DNA of 64,000 nucleotides, taken from Nesterenkonia ebinurensis (GTDB lineage: Bacteria > Actinomycetota > Actinomycetes > Actinomycetales > Micrococcaceae). The stretch spans positions 1-64,000 of the forward strand of contig NZ_VWNF01000005.1 of the NCBI RefSeq assembly GCF_008711175.1, given 5' to 3'. The position numbers and the translations under genes were made by a program. Numbering within the stretch: position 1 is the stretch's first letter; each line of letters starts with the position of its first letter. The notes beneath the pieces were generated by a model. That model saw nothing but the letters and a program-made list of their open reading frames with translations, searched no databases and was not told the origin of the DNA. Shown in pieces: positions 1 to 8,607 of the stretch.

Positions 1-87
1 ACCGGGAAGGGCCGAGCACGCTGGGCCACCCGCTGGAAGCCAGCCCTAAACGCCTTCGCCATCACCTTCGAAGGACGCCTCAACTAA
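1..87 (+). pseudogene. IS256-family (Mutator-type) transposase, 3' end only
   Basis: Twenty-eight codons ending in TAA are visible, with the ending W..ALNAFAITFEGRL. That is the characteristic C terminus of IS256/Mutator-family transposases. The gene runs off the left edge of the window, so its integrity cannot be judged. About 40 bp after the stop comes the start of the unrelated DedA gene, so the right end of the insertion sequence should lie near position 130. Confidence 0.7.
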
Positions 88-90
88 AAA

Positions 91-128
91 AGCGCCAGAC
101 CAGATACACCGTTAATCAGACACTCCCC
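91..128. repeat. Probable right terminal inverted repeat of the IS256-type element
   Basis: The non-coding bases after the transposase stop (AGCGCCAGACC... to ...CACTCCCC) occupy the place where an IS256-type terminal inverted repeat is expected. The partner repeat is outside the window, so this is inferred from position only. Confidence 0.35.
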
Positions 129-143
129 ACTGGCGCGCTGACT

Positions 144-806
144 ATGATCGTCAGTCTGTTCAAGCGGTTGTGGTGGGCCGCAGGTACCGGTGAAGCTGTT
201 GCCGTGTCCGCTCTTGATTTCTCCGATTTCTACACAGAATGGGGTTTCTGGTTTTTCCTTGTGCAGGGAATTGCCGTGGCACTGACCGCTCTGGTGCCGC
301 CCCTGCCTGCCGAGTTCATGGTCATCACTTCTGGTGCCATGTCCGCCGAGGGGATCTTGCCCCTCTCTGGGGCATTCGTGGCAGCGTTCCTCGGCTGTTT
401 GGTCGGGGACATTAGTTTGTATGCACTTTTTAGGTACAAATTAATACGGATATTTTTACGATGGAAATGGGGACGCCGACTACACCGGCAGATTCTTCAT
501 ATCTCATTGCACACCGGCGGGATCTCCACCTGGTTCGGCCTACTGCTGGTCTTCGCCATGCCGTTTGGCCGATCTGCTGCCATGGCTACTGCCGGGATGA
601 TGCAGATGAGCTGGGGGCGGCTACTCGGCCTCGCAGTCGTCGGAGGGTTTCTCTGGTCCTGGTGGCTGATCGGACTTGGCTACGTCCCCGCTATTGCTAC
701 GAATCTTCCCCCTTGGGGCAGCACGATTGCTGGGATTGCAGTAGGCACAGTAGCTGGTGCCGCTATCGCTTTCATCGGCACTCGAGGACACCGTATAAGA
801 CTCTAA
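144..806 (+). CDS. DedA-family (VTT-domain) membrane protein
   Basis: A 220-residue polytopic membrane protein with the DedA/SNARE-associated Golgi signature. The reentrant-type motif PPLPAEFMVITSGAMSAEG (about residues 51-69) has the conserved Pro, Glu and Gly residues, and several later hydrophobic helices carry the family Arg (MPFGRSA). DedA proteins are inner-membrane proteins linked to lipid-carrier flipping and membrane homeostasis; the substrate here is unknown. The ATG at 144 is used, but a GTG near 204 would give a more typical N terminus. The gene stands alone, downstream of an IS end and convergent with the mrp operon. Confidence 0.75.
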   Translation: MIVSLFKRLWWAAGTGEAVAVSALDFSDFYTEWGFWFFLVQGIAVALTALVPPLPAEFMVITSGAMSAEGILPLSGAFVAAFLGCLVGDISLYALFRYKLIRIFLRWKWGRRLHRQILHISLHTGGISTWFGLLLVFAMPFGRSAAMATAGMMQMSWGRLLGLAVVGGFLWSWWLIGLGYVPAIATNLPPWGSTIAGIAVGTVAGAAIAFIGTRGHRIRL

Positions 807-827
807 AATTAAGATAAGGATCTCTGT

Positions 828-844
828 GAGGCGATCCACGCCTC
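828..844. terminator. Short hairpin between convergent dedA and mrpG
   Basis: Inverted repeat GAGGCG-atcca-CGCCTC lies in the gap between the convergent dedA and mrpG genes. The stem is only 6 bp and no T-run follows, so it is a weak candidate terminator. The rest of this 118-bp gap shows no gene. Confidence 0.3.
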
Positions 845-924
845 GGAGAACAACACGATCCAGTTTGCTGAGGTCCCCTTTTAGCAACGTGAGCATCCAG
901 CGCGGAGCCGGCCCATGAGGGTGG

Positions 925-1305
925 CTAGCCCCTCTCGGCGTCAGCTTCAAGGGCTTTGCGATGTGAGCTCATTTCGTCGTACTGCAGAGGCTCCGGCAGG
1001 GCCGCCCCGGACCGGAATGTCCCGCGACTGAGGGCGAGTCCGCCGATGGGCGCGGTAAGCAGTTGCAACACGATGGACAGCCCAAGCTTGATGCCGGTGG
1101 CAAGGCTGGGGTCGGTGACCATCACACCCAGCAGCACGAGTACCAAACCGAGAGTTCCGGATTTGGTGACGGCGGTCAGGCGTGTATAGGGGTCAGGGAA
1201 ACGGGTGAGTCCGACGCCAGCGACTACGAACAGTGCGATACCACCAGCCAGCAGCACTGCGCCGGTGGTAGTTTGGATCGTCTCCAGCAGCATGGGGGCG
1301 CTCAT
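925..1305 (-). CDS. mrpG: Monovalent cation/H+ antiporter subunit G
   Basis: 126 residues with three hydrophobic helices and the MrpG/MnhG core GVGLTRFPDPYTRLTA. MrpG is a small membrane subunit required for assembly of the hetero-oligomeric Mrp Na+(K+)/H+ antiporter. It is the last gene of the operon, and its start codon overlaps the mrpF stop by 4 nt (ATGA), which suggests translational coupling. The C terminus has a charged tail of about 30 residues that should lie in the cytoplasm. Confidence 0.9.
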   Translation of the reverse strand: MSAPMLLETIQTTTGAVLLAGGIALFVVAGVGLTRFPDPYTRLTAVTKSGTLGLVLVLLGVMVTDPSLATGIKLGLSIVLQLLTAPIGGLALSRGTFRSGAALPEPLQYDEMSSHRKALEADAERG

Positions 1306-1634
1306 TCGGCATCACCTGCCGAGAGAGCGCTTTTTGGTGCGGGTCGGCTGCGGCCCAGGTAACGCCCCAGGATCAACGCGGAGATGAATCCGATCAGGGT
1401 AACAACTACGACTAGGTCCATCAGTAGGTGACGTTCCCAGAGCAGGCCGAGCATGGCCAGGGAAGCCACGAGCACGAAGAAGACATGGTCAGCGCCGATG
1501 GCTCGGTCGGCCTCAGCAGGGCCACGGGCTGCCCGGTAGATGGCCGGCAGGACTGTGGCGACCAGCAGTGCCAGGGCTGCCCAGCCAATCGGCACTCCGA
1601 GGATCTCGTAGGTGAGCAGTTCCCGAGGTGTCAT
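1302..1634 (-). CDS. mrpF: Monovalent cation/H+ antiporter subunit F
   Basis: 110 residues, three predicted transmembrane helices, with the MrpF motif ARGPAEADRAIGADHV between helices 1 and 2. This is a structural subunit of the Mrp antiporter. It overlaps mrpE upstream and mrpG downstream by 4 nt each. The short C-terminal tail (RYLGRSRPAPKSALSAGDAE) is polar and variable, as usual for this family. Confidence 0.9.
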   Translation of the reverse strand: MTPRELLTYEILGVPIGWAALALLVATVLPAIYRAARGPAEADRAIGADHVFFVLVASLAMLGLLWERHLLMDLVVVVTLIGFISALILGRYLGRSRPAPKSALSAGDAE

Positions 1635-2014
1635 CGGCGCACCTCCGCTCTGTCACCCTGGACGCTGATGCGGGTGATGTACAACAGTTTGTTCTCAAGC
1701 TCTCTGAGCTCTGTATGGAAGTCCTCCGGTTTGGCGGGTGCATAGAGGCCCAGGACGTAGAGGATCTGCCCTTGGCCGGGTGACTCATCGATGTCGATGG
1801 TCAGCGTGCCGGGGGTCAGGGTGATCAGGTTGCTCAGCGCTGTGATCTCCTTCGGTGTCAGCCCCCGGGTCTGGTAGGCCACGATCGCGGGTGTCAGCGC
1901 GCTTCCCGGGGTGAGGATGTCAGCGGCGACTTGCCAGTTCGCCCGGATCATCTCCCAAATGAACCACATCAGGAAACCGGGCAGCCGGATGAATCGTCTG
2001 AAGGTCTTGGTCAT
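1631..2014 (-). CDS. mrpE: Monovalent cation/H+ antiporter subunit E
   Basis: 127 residues with the MrpE/MnhE pattern: a hydrophobic N-terminal hairpin (FLMWFIWEMIRANWQVAADI), then the soluble portion containing LITLTPGTLTIDIDE. It is slightly shorter than many MrpE proteins (about 150-170), having lost part of the first helix. It is part of the Mrp complex and overlaps mrpD and mrpF by 4 nt each. Confidence 0.88.
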   Translation of the reverse strand: MTKTFRRFIRLPGFLMWFIWEMIRANWQVAADILTPGSALTPAIVAYQTRGLTPKEITALSNLITLTPGTLTIDIDESPGQGQILYVLGLYAPAKPEDFHTELRELENKLLYITRISVQGDRAEVRR

Positions 2015-3582
2015 GGCTGCATCACCGCCTCGGTGTAGGCGGTGGTGTCGCTGAGCCCTTCTGCTGCGGTGGTGGCAAACTCCATCAGCACCTCTGCACC
2101 GAACCCGATGCCCACGGTGCAGAGAACCAGTACGGCTCCGGGGAGGATCAGCCGGCGTGGGACACGATCCAGGCTGGTGGGGGCGATCCTGACGAACTTG
2201 CGGCGCAGCCTCCCCGCGGCCGGGTCGGTGGCATCCGGTGCAGTAGCCGACGAGGCGGTCAGCACCCGCTCTCTGGGCGGCTCGGGGTCGGAGCCCCAGA
2301 AGGCGCCGTTCCAGATCTTAAGCATCGAGAGCAGGGTGAAGAGGCTGACCACCACGGCGCAGGCGGCGGCCAGGTAGAGTCCGGCCTCCATGGATGCGTG
2401 GATCAACGACATCTTGGCCACGAATCCCGACAGCGGCGGGATGCCGACCAGTGAGAGGGCGGCCAGAATGAACACCAGGCCCAGCCAGGGTTCCCGGCGG
2501 GCGTAGCCGCCCAGCTGGGCGAGCTTGCCGGTGCCGGCGTGGTGTTCCACGGCTCCGCAGGCAAGGAAGAGCGCGGCTTTGACGATGATGTGGTGGATCA
2601 TATAGAAGATCCCAGCGGCCATCCCCAGGGGTCCGAAGAAGGCCAGGGGCAGCATGATGTAGCCGACCTGGCTGGTCATGTGGAAGCTGAGGATCGAGCG
2701 CATCCCGGATTCGCCCAGGGCACCGAAGACTCCGATGATCATGGTGGCCAGCAGCACCACCAGCCAGACGGTCTCCAGTCCGGTGCCGTCATAGACCAGC
2801 CCGTAGACCCGGAAGACCCCGTAGACCCCGATCTTGGTCAGCAGCCCGGAGAGCAGGGCAGTGACTGCTACTGAGGCGAAGGGGTAGGAGCGTGGTAGCC
2901 AGGTGTGTACCGGCACCAGGGCGGCTTTCGCACCCAGGGCCAGCAGCACCACCCCGGTGGCTAGTGCCGCCGCGGTCGATTCTGTGGCTGCCCCGGCCAG
3001 TTCTGCCAGGTTCACCGTCCCGGCGGTGCCGTAGACCAGGCCGACGCCGGCCAGCAGCACCGCAGAGACCAGCAGGTTGACCCCGAAGTAGATTCTGCCT
3101 GCAGTCATCGCCGGTGCCTTGCCGCTGCGGGTCAGCAGCACGTAGGAGGGGATGAGTGCGACCTCGATCATCACGAACAGGTTGAACAGGTCCCCGGTGA
3201 GGAAGGCTCCGTAGACGCCTGCGGAGAGCACCAGCACCAGGGGGTGGAAGTAGGGGTCTGTGTCATCACCGGTGAAGACAGCGAACAGGGTGCAGACCAG
3301 CACCATCAAAGCGGCCACTGCCAGCATCAGCCCGGCGAAGGTGTCCAGTACGAACGGGATGGAGATCCCGGGGATCCACCCAGAGACCTGCTCGGCAATC
3401 ACTGTGCCGTCGCTGACCGCGGTGATGCCCGCCAGCGCCCCGGCCAGGGCCAGGGCATGGACTGTGAGGGCGAGGAACCGTTGCAGATCCTTTGACCTCT
3501 TGGTCAGCAGGGTGAGAGCGGCGATGAGGATCGGCAGCCAGAGGAAGGCCGGCAGCATCGCGGAGAGCACCTCGGGGTTCAT
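2011..3582 (-). CDS. mrpD: Monovalent cation/H+ antiporter subunit D
   Basis: 523 residues with about 14 membrane helices, homologous to the complex-I proton-pumping subunits NuoM/NuoN (proton_antipo_M domain). Family features include the conserved Glu in FNLFVMIEVALIPSY and the Lys/His residues in the VPVHTWLPRSYP and HIIVKAALF segments. It forms one ion path of the Mrp antiporter, which exports Na+ in exchange for H+ under alkaline or saline stress. A charged insert near residues 425-465 separates the last helices. It overlaps mrpC and mrpE by 4 nt each. Confidence 0.93.
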   Translation of the reverse strand: MNPEVLSAMLPAFLWLPILIAALTLLTKRSKDLQRFLALTVHALALAGALAGITAVSDGTVIAEQVSGWIPGISIPFVLDTFAGLMLAVAALMVLVCTLFAVFTGDDTDPYFHPLVLVLSAGVYGAFLTGDLFNLFVMIEVALIPSYVLLTRSGKAPAMTAGRIYFGVNLLVSAVLLAGVGLVYGTAGTVNLAELAGAATESTAAALATGVVLLALGAKAALVPVHTWLPRSYPFASVAVTALLSGLLTKIGVYGVFRVYGLVYDGTGLETVWLVVLLATMIIGVFGALGESGMRSILSFHMTSQVGYIMLPLAFFGPLGMAAGIFYMIHHIIVKAALFLACGAVEHHAGTGKLAQLGGYARREPWLGLVFILAALSLVGIPPLSGFVAKMSLIHASMEAGLYLAAACAVVVSLFTLLSMLKIWNGAFWGSDPEPPRERVLTASSATAPDATDPAAGRLRRKFVRIAPTSLDRVPRRLILPGAVLVLCTVGIGFGAEVLMEFATTAAEGLSDTTAYTEAVMQP

Positions 3583-4019
3583 GCGTGCTCCTTTCCGTCG
3601 GTGCGTCCGGTCGGCTGATCTCCGGTGCTGGTGGTGCCCAGAGGTTCCCCTCGCCAGGGTGGGGTGTCCACTACGGTGCCGTGGCGCTCAGCGGCGTCTG
3701 AGGGCTCGGCGTCTGAGGTGTTGCCGTCCTCGTCACCGCCGTGGCCGGCCAGGGCGAAGAGATAGACGGTCAGCGCGAAGGTGATCACGATGGCAGTGAG
3801 GCTGAATGCCTGCAGCAGCGGGTCGGAGAGTCCTTCCGTTGGCATACCCTCAGCGACGTAGGCGGGTTCCCGGTCCTGTTGGCCCCCAGCGGCGAGGATG
3901 ATGATGTTGGCTGCGTGCCCTATCAGCACGAAGCCCAATGCGGCACGGACCAGCCCGCGCTGCAGGATCAGGTACACCCCTCCTGCTACGAGCACGGTGA
4001 CGAGGACTGCTGCGCTCAT
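3579..4019 (-). CDS. mrpC: Monovalent cation/H+ antiporter subunit C
   Basis: 146 residues. The first 95 form three helices like NuoK/MrpC, with the motifs GFVLIGHAANIIILAAGG and DPLLQAFSLTAIVITFA. Residues 96-146 are an Asp/Glu/Thr-rich hydrophilic tail not seen in short MrpC proteins. It overlaps mrpA and mrpD by 4 nt each. Confidence 0.92.
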   Translation of the reverse strand: MSAAVLVTVLVAGGVYLILQRGLVRAALGFVLIGHAANIIILAAGGQQDREPAYVAEGMPTEGLSDPLLQAFSLTAIVITFALTVYLFALAGHGGDEDGNTSDAEPSDAAERHGTVVDTPPWRGEPLGTTSTGDQPTGRTDGKEHA

Positions 4020-6856
4020 CGGTGTCCTCCTTCCGCGGCAGTGGGTTGGTTCTGAGCGGGGTGTGTCGTCTGATCGGTGTGGGGTTCTCCCGCATCAGGC
4101 GAGGGTGCTGTGGCGGGGTCAAGGCGGTCGGTGTGCGGGACGGCGCCGCGGGTGAAGCGGTCCAGGGCGGCGACCACCAGGCCTAGCACGGCGAAGAAGA
4201 CACCGAGGTCGAAGATCAGCGAGGTGGTCAGGCCCTGGTACAAAGCCCCGATCTCCAGGCTGCCGGTAATCGGGCTGAGGAAGGAGCCCTGGATCAGCCC
4301 GAGTGCTCCAGCTCCCACTGCCACGATGAGCCCGGCAGCCAACAGCACGGTGGGCCGCAGCCGGGAGGGGTACTCGGCGGAGCGGGGCAGCCGGGCGATC
4401 ACAACGGCAAGAGCGGCCACTAGCGCGGAGACGAAGCCCCCGCCAGGCTCATAGTGGCCGCGCCACAGCAACCACAGGGCCACTGCAGCAATCAACGGCA
4501 CCAGGATCATCCGGGCGGTGTTCAGCACCGTTTTGTCTCCGGGGAGGTCCATAGTGCGGGCCTTCTCATCAGCCGGGGCCTCACCGCGCAGCAGAGCCAG
4601 CAGACCGACAGCGGCCACCGCCAGCACAGTCATCTCCCCGAAGGTGTCCAGGCCGCGGAAGTCCACCAGGATCGAGTTGACCAGATTGGTGCCACCTGCG
4701 GCATCTTCGGTCTCATCGATGTACCACTGGGCGGCCTCGGTAGCCTCGCGCTGGCCGGTCAGTGCCCAGGTGGCTGCCCCCGCTGCCAGGCCCAGGACGA
4801 CAGCGACCAGGGCGGCTCCTCCGCGTCGAAGCATGCTGACCGGGGAGAAAGTATCCGGGAGCCGTCGCAGGATGAGCACAGCCACCGCCACGGTGAGGAT
4901 CTCTACCAACATCTGGGTCAGGGCGAGGTCAACTCCGCCGAGCAGGACGAACCATCCGGCGATCAGGAATCCGATGACCCCCATCATGGCCACCGCCCCG
5001 ATCCGCGAACCAGTGGCACACAGTCCCAGCACCGCCACGGCGGTCAGGCCCACCACGAACCAGTCCTCCGGCCGCGACACTGGCGGACCGAGGACCTCGA
5101 GCCCTCCCAGGAGCGGCACCGCCAGGGCCAGGGCAGCCACTGCTCCCAGCGGCCAGAGCAGGTGCGGGGCCAGGGCCCCGGAGCGGGCCGGCCGGGCCAC
5201 CCAGTCGCAGAACCTCAGCGCAGCAGCGTAGGCGGCGTCGTAGACCTTCACCCCGCTGACCGGCAGCACGAGTCGCTGCAAGGCACGGTCCACCGGCTCC
5301 CGGGCCGCGAACAGCCCAAGGCCGAGCACCACGGTGGCCACCGACATCCACAAAGCCGGAGAGGCGATCGAGCTGGGGAGCAGGCTGAGCCCGGCGTAGG
5401 CCTCCTCCGAGAGCACAGTGGCTTGAACGGAACGGTCGAACAGCGGATTGAGGTAGACCACGAAGAGGCCCAGCAGCAGCCCTGCCACAGCGGGTACGGC
5501 GGCGGGGGCCAGAAAGCTGGGGGCGGCGTCGTAAAGTCCTCGCTGCTGGGTAGGCCCGGCGAAGGCACCCCAGAGCAGCCGGAAGCTGTAGGCGAAGGTC
5601 ACCGCCGCAGCGGCCACCGCCACCGCACCTACAACCAGCCCCCAGGAGCCGGGCAGCTCCAGGAAGGCGTAGTAGCCCTCCTCCTTGGAAACGAATCCGA
5701 GGAATGGCGGTAGCCCTGCCATGGACATGGCCGCCAGGGCGGTGAGCACCGCGGTGAAGGGCATCACCCGGTACAGCCCAGAGAGCTCGCGGATGTCCCT
5801 GCTGCCGGCCTCCTTGTCGATCACCCCGACCAGCATGAACAGGGTCGCCTTGAACAGCGCGTGGGAGAAGGCATGCAGGCCGGCCACCCCGAGCGCCTCG
5901 TGGGTTCCCACACCGATCAGTGCGACGATCCAGCCCAGCTGGCTGACCGTGGAGTAGGCCAGCAGGGCTTTCAGGTCATGCTGCTGCAGGGCGAAGACCG
6001 CCCCGATCACTGTGGTGATCAGCCCGACAGCTACCAGCACAGTGGTCCACCACCAGAAATCGGTGAAGGGCTCGGAGAAGCGCATCAGCACATAGATCCC
6101 GGCCTTCACCAGGGTCGCGGCATGCAGGTAGGCACTCACCGGGGTAAGCGCGACCATTGCGTCAGGCAGCCAGAAGTGGAAGGGGAACTGCGCGGACTTT
6201 GTCATTGCTGCGTAGATGATCAGCCCGCCGATCCACGGCGCATAGGGCGAGGAAGTGACGGTGCCGGCGTCGTCGAGAATCTCGGTGAGGTTGGTGGTGC
6301 CGGTGACGTGCCACAGCAGCAGCACCGCGGTCAGCAGCGCCAATCCTCCGGATGCGGTGACCACGAAGGCTCGGGTGGCCGGCCGGGCCTGATGCAGCCC
6401 CTGGGCGCCGATGAGGAAGAACGAGCACAGCGTGGTGATCTCGAAGAAGACGAACAGGGTGATGATATCGGCGGAGAGCACCATGCCCAGCATGGCGGTG
6501 GCGAACAGGCTCAGCAGCATGTAGAGCCGGCCGTGGTCGTACTCCTCGCTGAGGTAGCGGGCGCAGTAGGACATGATCAGCGCCCCGACCCCCAGCGCCA
6601 GGATGGCGAAGACCAGACTCAGCCCGTCCAGATGCAGCCGCAGAGCAATATCAAAGCTCTCGATCCACATCCACTCACCGGTGACCACCCCGCCAGCCAG
6701 CACCTCGGGAGCATCGCTCAGCACCAGTCCGAGGGAGACCAGGAAGAGCACCGCCACGTGGTACCCGGCGTTTCGGCCCCACCGGTAGGACAGCGGCCGC
6801 GCGAGAATCACTGCTGCGATCATCGTTATCAGGGCGAACAGCAGCGTCAACAGCAC
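4016..6856 (-). CDS. mrpA: MrpA-MrpB fusion, large subunit of the cation/H+ antiporter
   Basis: 946 residues. Residues 1 to about 560 are a NuoL-like antiporter domain (proton channel segments such as LPDAMVALTPVSAYLHAAT and HALFKATLFMLVG). Residues about 600-690 are the MrpA-specific DUF4040 helices. Residues about 770-925 are a complete MrpB domain (GHYEPGGGFVSALVAALA). The MrpA/MrpB fusion is common in Actinobacteria and explains the absence of a separate mrpB. It is the first gene of the operon and is transcribed away from the cst-like operon. The tail after residue 925 is Pro/Thr/His-rich. Confidence 0.94.
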   Translation of the reverse strand: MLLTLLFALITMIAAVILARPLSYRWGRNAGYHVAVLFLVSLGLVLSDAPEVLAGGVVTGEWMWIESFDIALRLHLDGLSLVFAILALGVGALIMSYCARYLSEEYDHGRLYMLLSLFATAMLGMVLSADIITLFVFFEITTLCSFFLIGAQGLHQARPATRAFVVTASGGLALLTAVLLLWHVTGTTNLTEILDDAGTVTSSPYAPWIGGLIIYAAMTKSAQFPFHFWLPDAMVALTPVSAYLHAATLVKAGIYVLMRFSEPFTDFWWWTTVLVAVGLITTVIGAVFALQQHDLKALLAYSTVSQLGWIVALIGVGTHEALGVAGLHAFSHALFKATLFMLVGVIDKEAGSRDIRELSGLYRVMPFTAVLTALAAMSMAGLPPFLGFVSKEEGYYAFLELPGSWGLVVGAVAVAAAAVTFAYSFRLLWGAFAGPTQQRGLYDAAPSFLAPAAVPAVAGLLLGLFVVYLNPLFDRSVQATVLSEEAYAGLSLLPSSIASPALWMSVATVVLGLGLFAAREPVDRALQRLVLPVSGVKVYDAAYAAALRFCDWVARPARSGALAPHLLWPLGAVAALALAVPLLGGLEVLGPPVSRPEDWFVVGLTAVAVLGLCATGSRIGAVAMMGVIGFLIAGWFVLLGGVDLALTQMLVEILTVAVAVLILRRLPDTFSPVSMLRRGGAALVAVVLGLAAGAATWALTGQREATEAAQWYIDETEDAAGGTNLVNSILVDFRGLDTFGEMTVLAVAAVGLLALLRGEAPADEKARTMDLPGDKTVLNTARMILVPLIAAVALWLLWRGHYEPGGGFVSALVAALAVVIARLPRSAEYPSRLRPTVLLAAGLIVAVGAGALGLIQGSFLSPITGSLEIGALYQGLTTSLIFDLGVFFAVLGLVVAALDRFTRGAVPHTDRLDPATAPSPDAGEPHTDQTTHPAQNQPTAAEGGHR

Positions 6857-6989
6857 GTCCTTCCGTCAGCTTCGGCGGGGTGTCGTCCTGGTGGCGCTGC
6901 CCACAAGCAACAGCGCGTCAAAGATTCATCCAGGGAGTAACAAGATATAGCACCTCACGCAGGCCTTTTATTCCCGCCCTGATGACTAG

Positions 6990-7031
6990 GGCTCCTTCCT
7001 CCCGACACACTTACCTCTGGAGAAAGGAGCC
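6990..7031. promoter_or_regulatory. Leader-type stem-loop between mrpA and the cst-like operon
   Basis: A perfect 8-bp inverted repeat, GGCTCCTT (6990-6997) and AAGGAGCC (7024-7031), encloses a 26-nt loop in the divergent intergenic region, 134 bp upstream of the mrpA start. It could be part of the mrp 5' leader or the edge of a promoter. No known riboswitch was recognised. The remaining intergenic bases 6857-7107 show no gene. Confidence 0.3.
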
Positions 7032-7107
7032 ATCTGGAGCAGTTCCCAACACTTAGGCCAGACGCATAGGGCATCGAATTTTCTAGCTTTCCCTGACACA
7101 GCCTTGC

Positions 7108-7123
7108 ATACCCCCAGGGGTAT
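7108..7123. promoter_or_regulatory. CsoR/CstR-family operator 1
   Basis: ATACCCCCAGGGGTAT matches the AT-flanked C-tract/G-tract palindrome bound by CsoR-family repressors (CsoR, CstR). It lies 64 bp upstream of the start of the persulfide dioxygenase gene. It is the exact reverse complement of operator 2. A possible -35/-10 pair (TTGCAT at 7104, CAGTAT at 7128) overlaps it. Confidence 0.8.
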
Positions 7124-7140
7124 ATGGCAGTATCTCAAAT

Positions 7141-7156
7141 ATACCCCTGGGGGTAT
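7141..7156. promoter_or_regulatory. CsoR/CstR-family operator 2
   Basis: ATACCCCTGGGGGTAT is the exact reverse complement of operator 1. Start to start the two sites are 33 bp apart, about three helical turns, so two repressor tetramers could sit on the same face of the DNA. It ends 30 bp before the start codon at 7187. The probable cognate repressor is encoded at 10419-10697 at the end of the operon. Confidence 0.8.
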
Positions 7157-7186
7157 TTTATCAGACTATTTCAAAGGAGGCGTGTA

Positions 7187-8572
7187 ATGCTGTTGGAACG
7201 TATCTATGACGAGGATTTGGCGCAGGCCAGCTACTTTGTCGGTTGCCAGGCCAAGAACGAAGCCGTGGTGGTGGATGCCCGCCGCGACGTCACCGAGTAT
7301 CTGGACCTGGCTCAACGCCATGGCATGAAGATCGTGGCTGTCACTGAGACTCACATCCACGCCGATTATCTTTCTGGCACCCGGGAGCTGGCCGCCGCTA
7401 CCGGCGCTGAGGTCTACGTCTCCGGAGAAGGGGATGAGGAGTGGCAGTACGGCTTCCGAGGACACCGTCTGCATGACGGTGATGTGATCAGCATCGGGAA
7501 CATCAGCATCAAGGCCCGGCATACCGCGGGGCATACCCCCGAGCACCTGATCTTCGAAATCACAGACGGCGCATTCAGCGATGGCCCTGGGTACGTCCTC
7601 TCCGGAGATTTCGTCTTCGCCGGCGAACTCGGACGCCCTGACCTGCTCGACGAAGCCGCTGGCGGCGTCGATACCCGGTATGCAGGTGCCAAACAGCTCT
7701 TCGACAGCCTGAAGAATGTCTTCCTGGCCATGAAGGACCATGTGTTGGTCTACCCCGGTCACGGTGCGGGGAGCGCCTGCGGCAAATCCTTGGGAGCACT
7801 GCCGGCGACAACAGTCGGTTACGAGCGGGCCAATGCCTGGTGGTCTTCCTACCTGCAGAACGACGACGAGGCTGGTTTCGTCGCGCAACTGCTAGAGGGT
7901 CAGCCGGATGCCCACGCCTATTTCGGGCGGATGAAGCGGCAGAACAAGAACGGCCCCGAGATCCTGGGGACGCTCCCAGAGCTCACAGAACTTTTGGCCG
8001 ACCAGGTCGCCGCGGCCGTGGAGACCGATGAACTGATCGTGGTCGACACTCGCTCGCACCAGGAGGTTCACAGCGGCACAGTACTAGGTGCCTTGAACAT
8101 CCCCTCAGAGAAGCCTGCAAGCTTCGGCGCCTGGGCCTACGATCCCGAACAAGAGACTCGGCCATTGGTGGTCCTGGCCGTAGACCAGACTGAGGCTCAC
8201 CGGCTGCGGAGCCATCTCATCCGGGTAGGAATCGACCGTTATGCCGGTTTCATCAGCAGTCTTGATGGATTGCCGGTGATCAGTCCCGCGAGCATCACCC
8301 CGGCGGAACTCGTCACCTCTGAGGCGGAGGTACTGCTCGATGTTCGCAACGCTACCGAATACGCCGAAGGCCATATCCCAGGTGCCCAGAACCTCAGCGC
8401 TGGGAAGGTCCTCTGGCACCTGGACAAGCTACCTAAGGACGCCACGATTATCTCCTACTGCCAATCCGGAAAACGAAACTCCGTGGCAGCCAGTGTCTTG
8501 CGACGCAAGGGTTACCGCGTCCACGAACTCGAAGGCAGTTACAACGGCTGGCTCGCACACCAAAACCGCTAA
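7187..8572 (+). CDS. CstB-like persulfide dioxygenase-sulfurtransferase (MBL fold plus two rhodanese domains)
   Basis: 461 residues. Residues 1 to about 245 are an ETHE1/CstB-type metallo-beta-lactamase dioxygenase (THIHADYLSG, HTAGHTPEH, SGDFVFAGELGRPD, YPGHGAGSACG). Residues about 262-350 are a rhodanese domain whose catalytic Cys is missing. Residues about 365-460 are an active rhodanese domain with SYCQSGKRN. This order is that of CstB, which oxidises low-molecular-weight persulfides to thiosulfate. The start is set at ATG 7187 because AAAGGAGG lies 6 nt upstream and the family N terminus (MLLERIYDEDLAQASY) begins there; an upstream ATG at 7124 lies inside the operator region. It is the first gene of the operon and probably repressed by the CstR-like protein. 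Confidence 0.9.
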   Translation: MLLERIYDEDLAQASYFVGCQAKNEAVVVDARRDVTEYLDLAQRHGMKIVAVTETHIHADYLSGTRELAAATGAEVYVSGEGDEEWQYGFRGHRLHDGDVISIGNISIKARHTAGHTPEHLIFEITDGAFSDGPGYVLSGDFVFAGELGRPDLLDEAAGGVDTRYAGAKQLFDSLKNVFLAMKDHVLVYPGHGAGSACGKSLGALPATTVGYERANAWWSSYLQNDDEAGFVAQLLEGQPDAHAYFGRMKRQNKNGPEILGTLPELTELLADQVAAAVETDELIVVDTRSHQEVHSGTVLGALNIPSEKPASFGAWAYDPEQETRPLVVLAVDQTEAHRLRSHLIRVGIDRYAGFISSLDGLPVISPASITPAELVTSEAEVLLDVRNATEYAEGHIPGAQNLSAGKVLWHLDKLPKDATIISYCQSGKRNSVAASVLRRKGYRVHELEGSYNGWLAHQNR

Positions 8573-8607
8573 TTCACACCTCATCTTTATACTGACGAAA
8601 GGTTCAC

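Noticed and set aside
4454-5713. 419-codon open frame opposite mrpA
   Set aside because: It is the antisense shadow of a GC-rich membrane gene: rich in Gly/Gln/His/Arg with no recognisable domain, while the minus strand encodes the clear MrpA-MrpB fusion.
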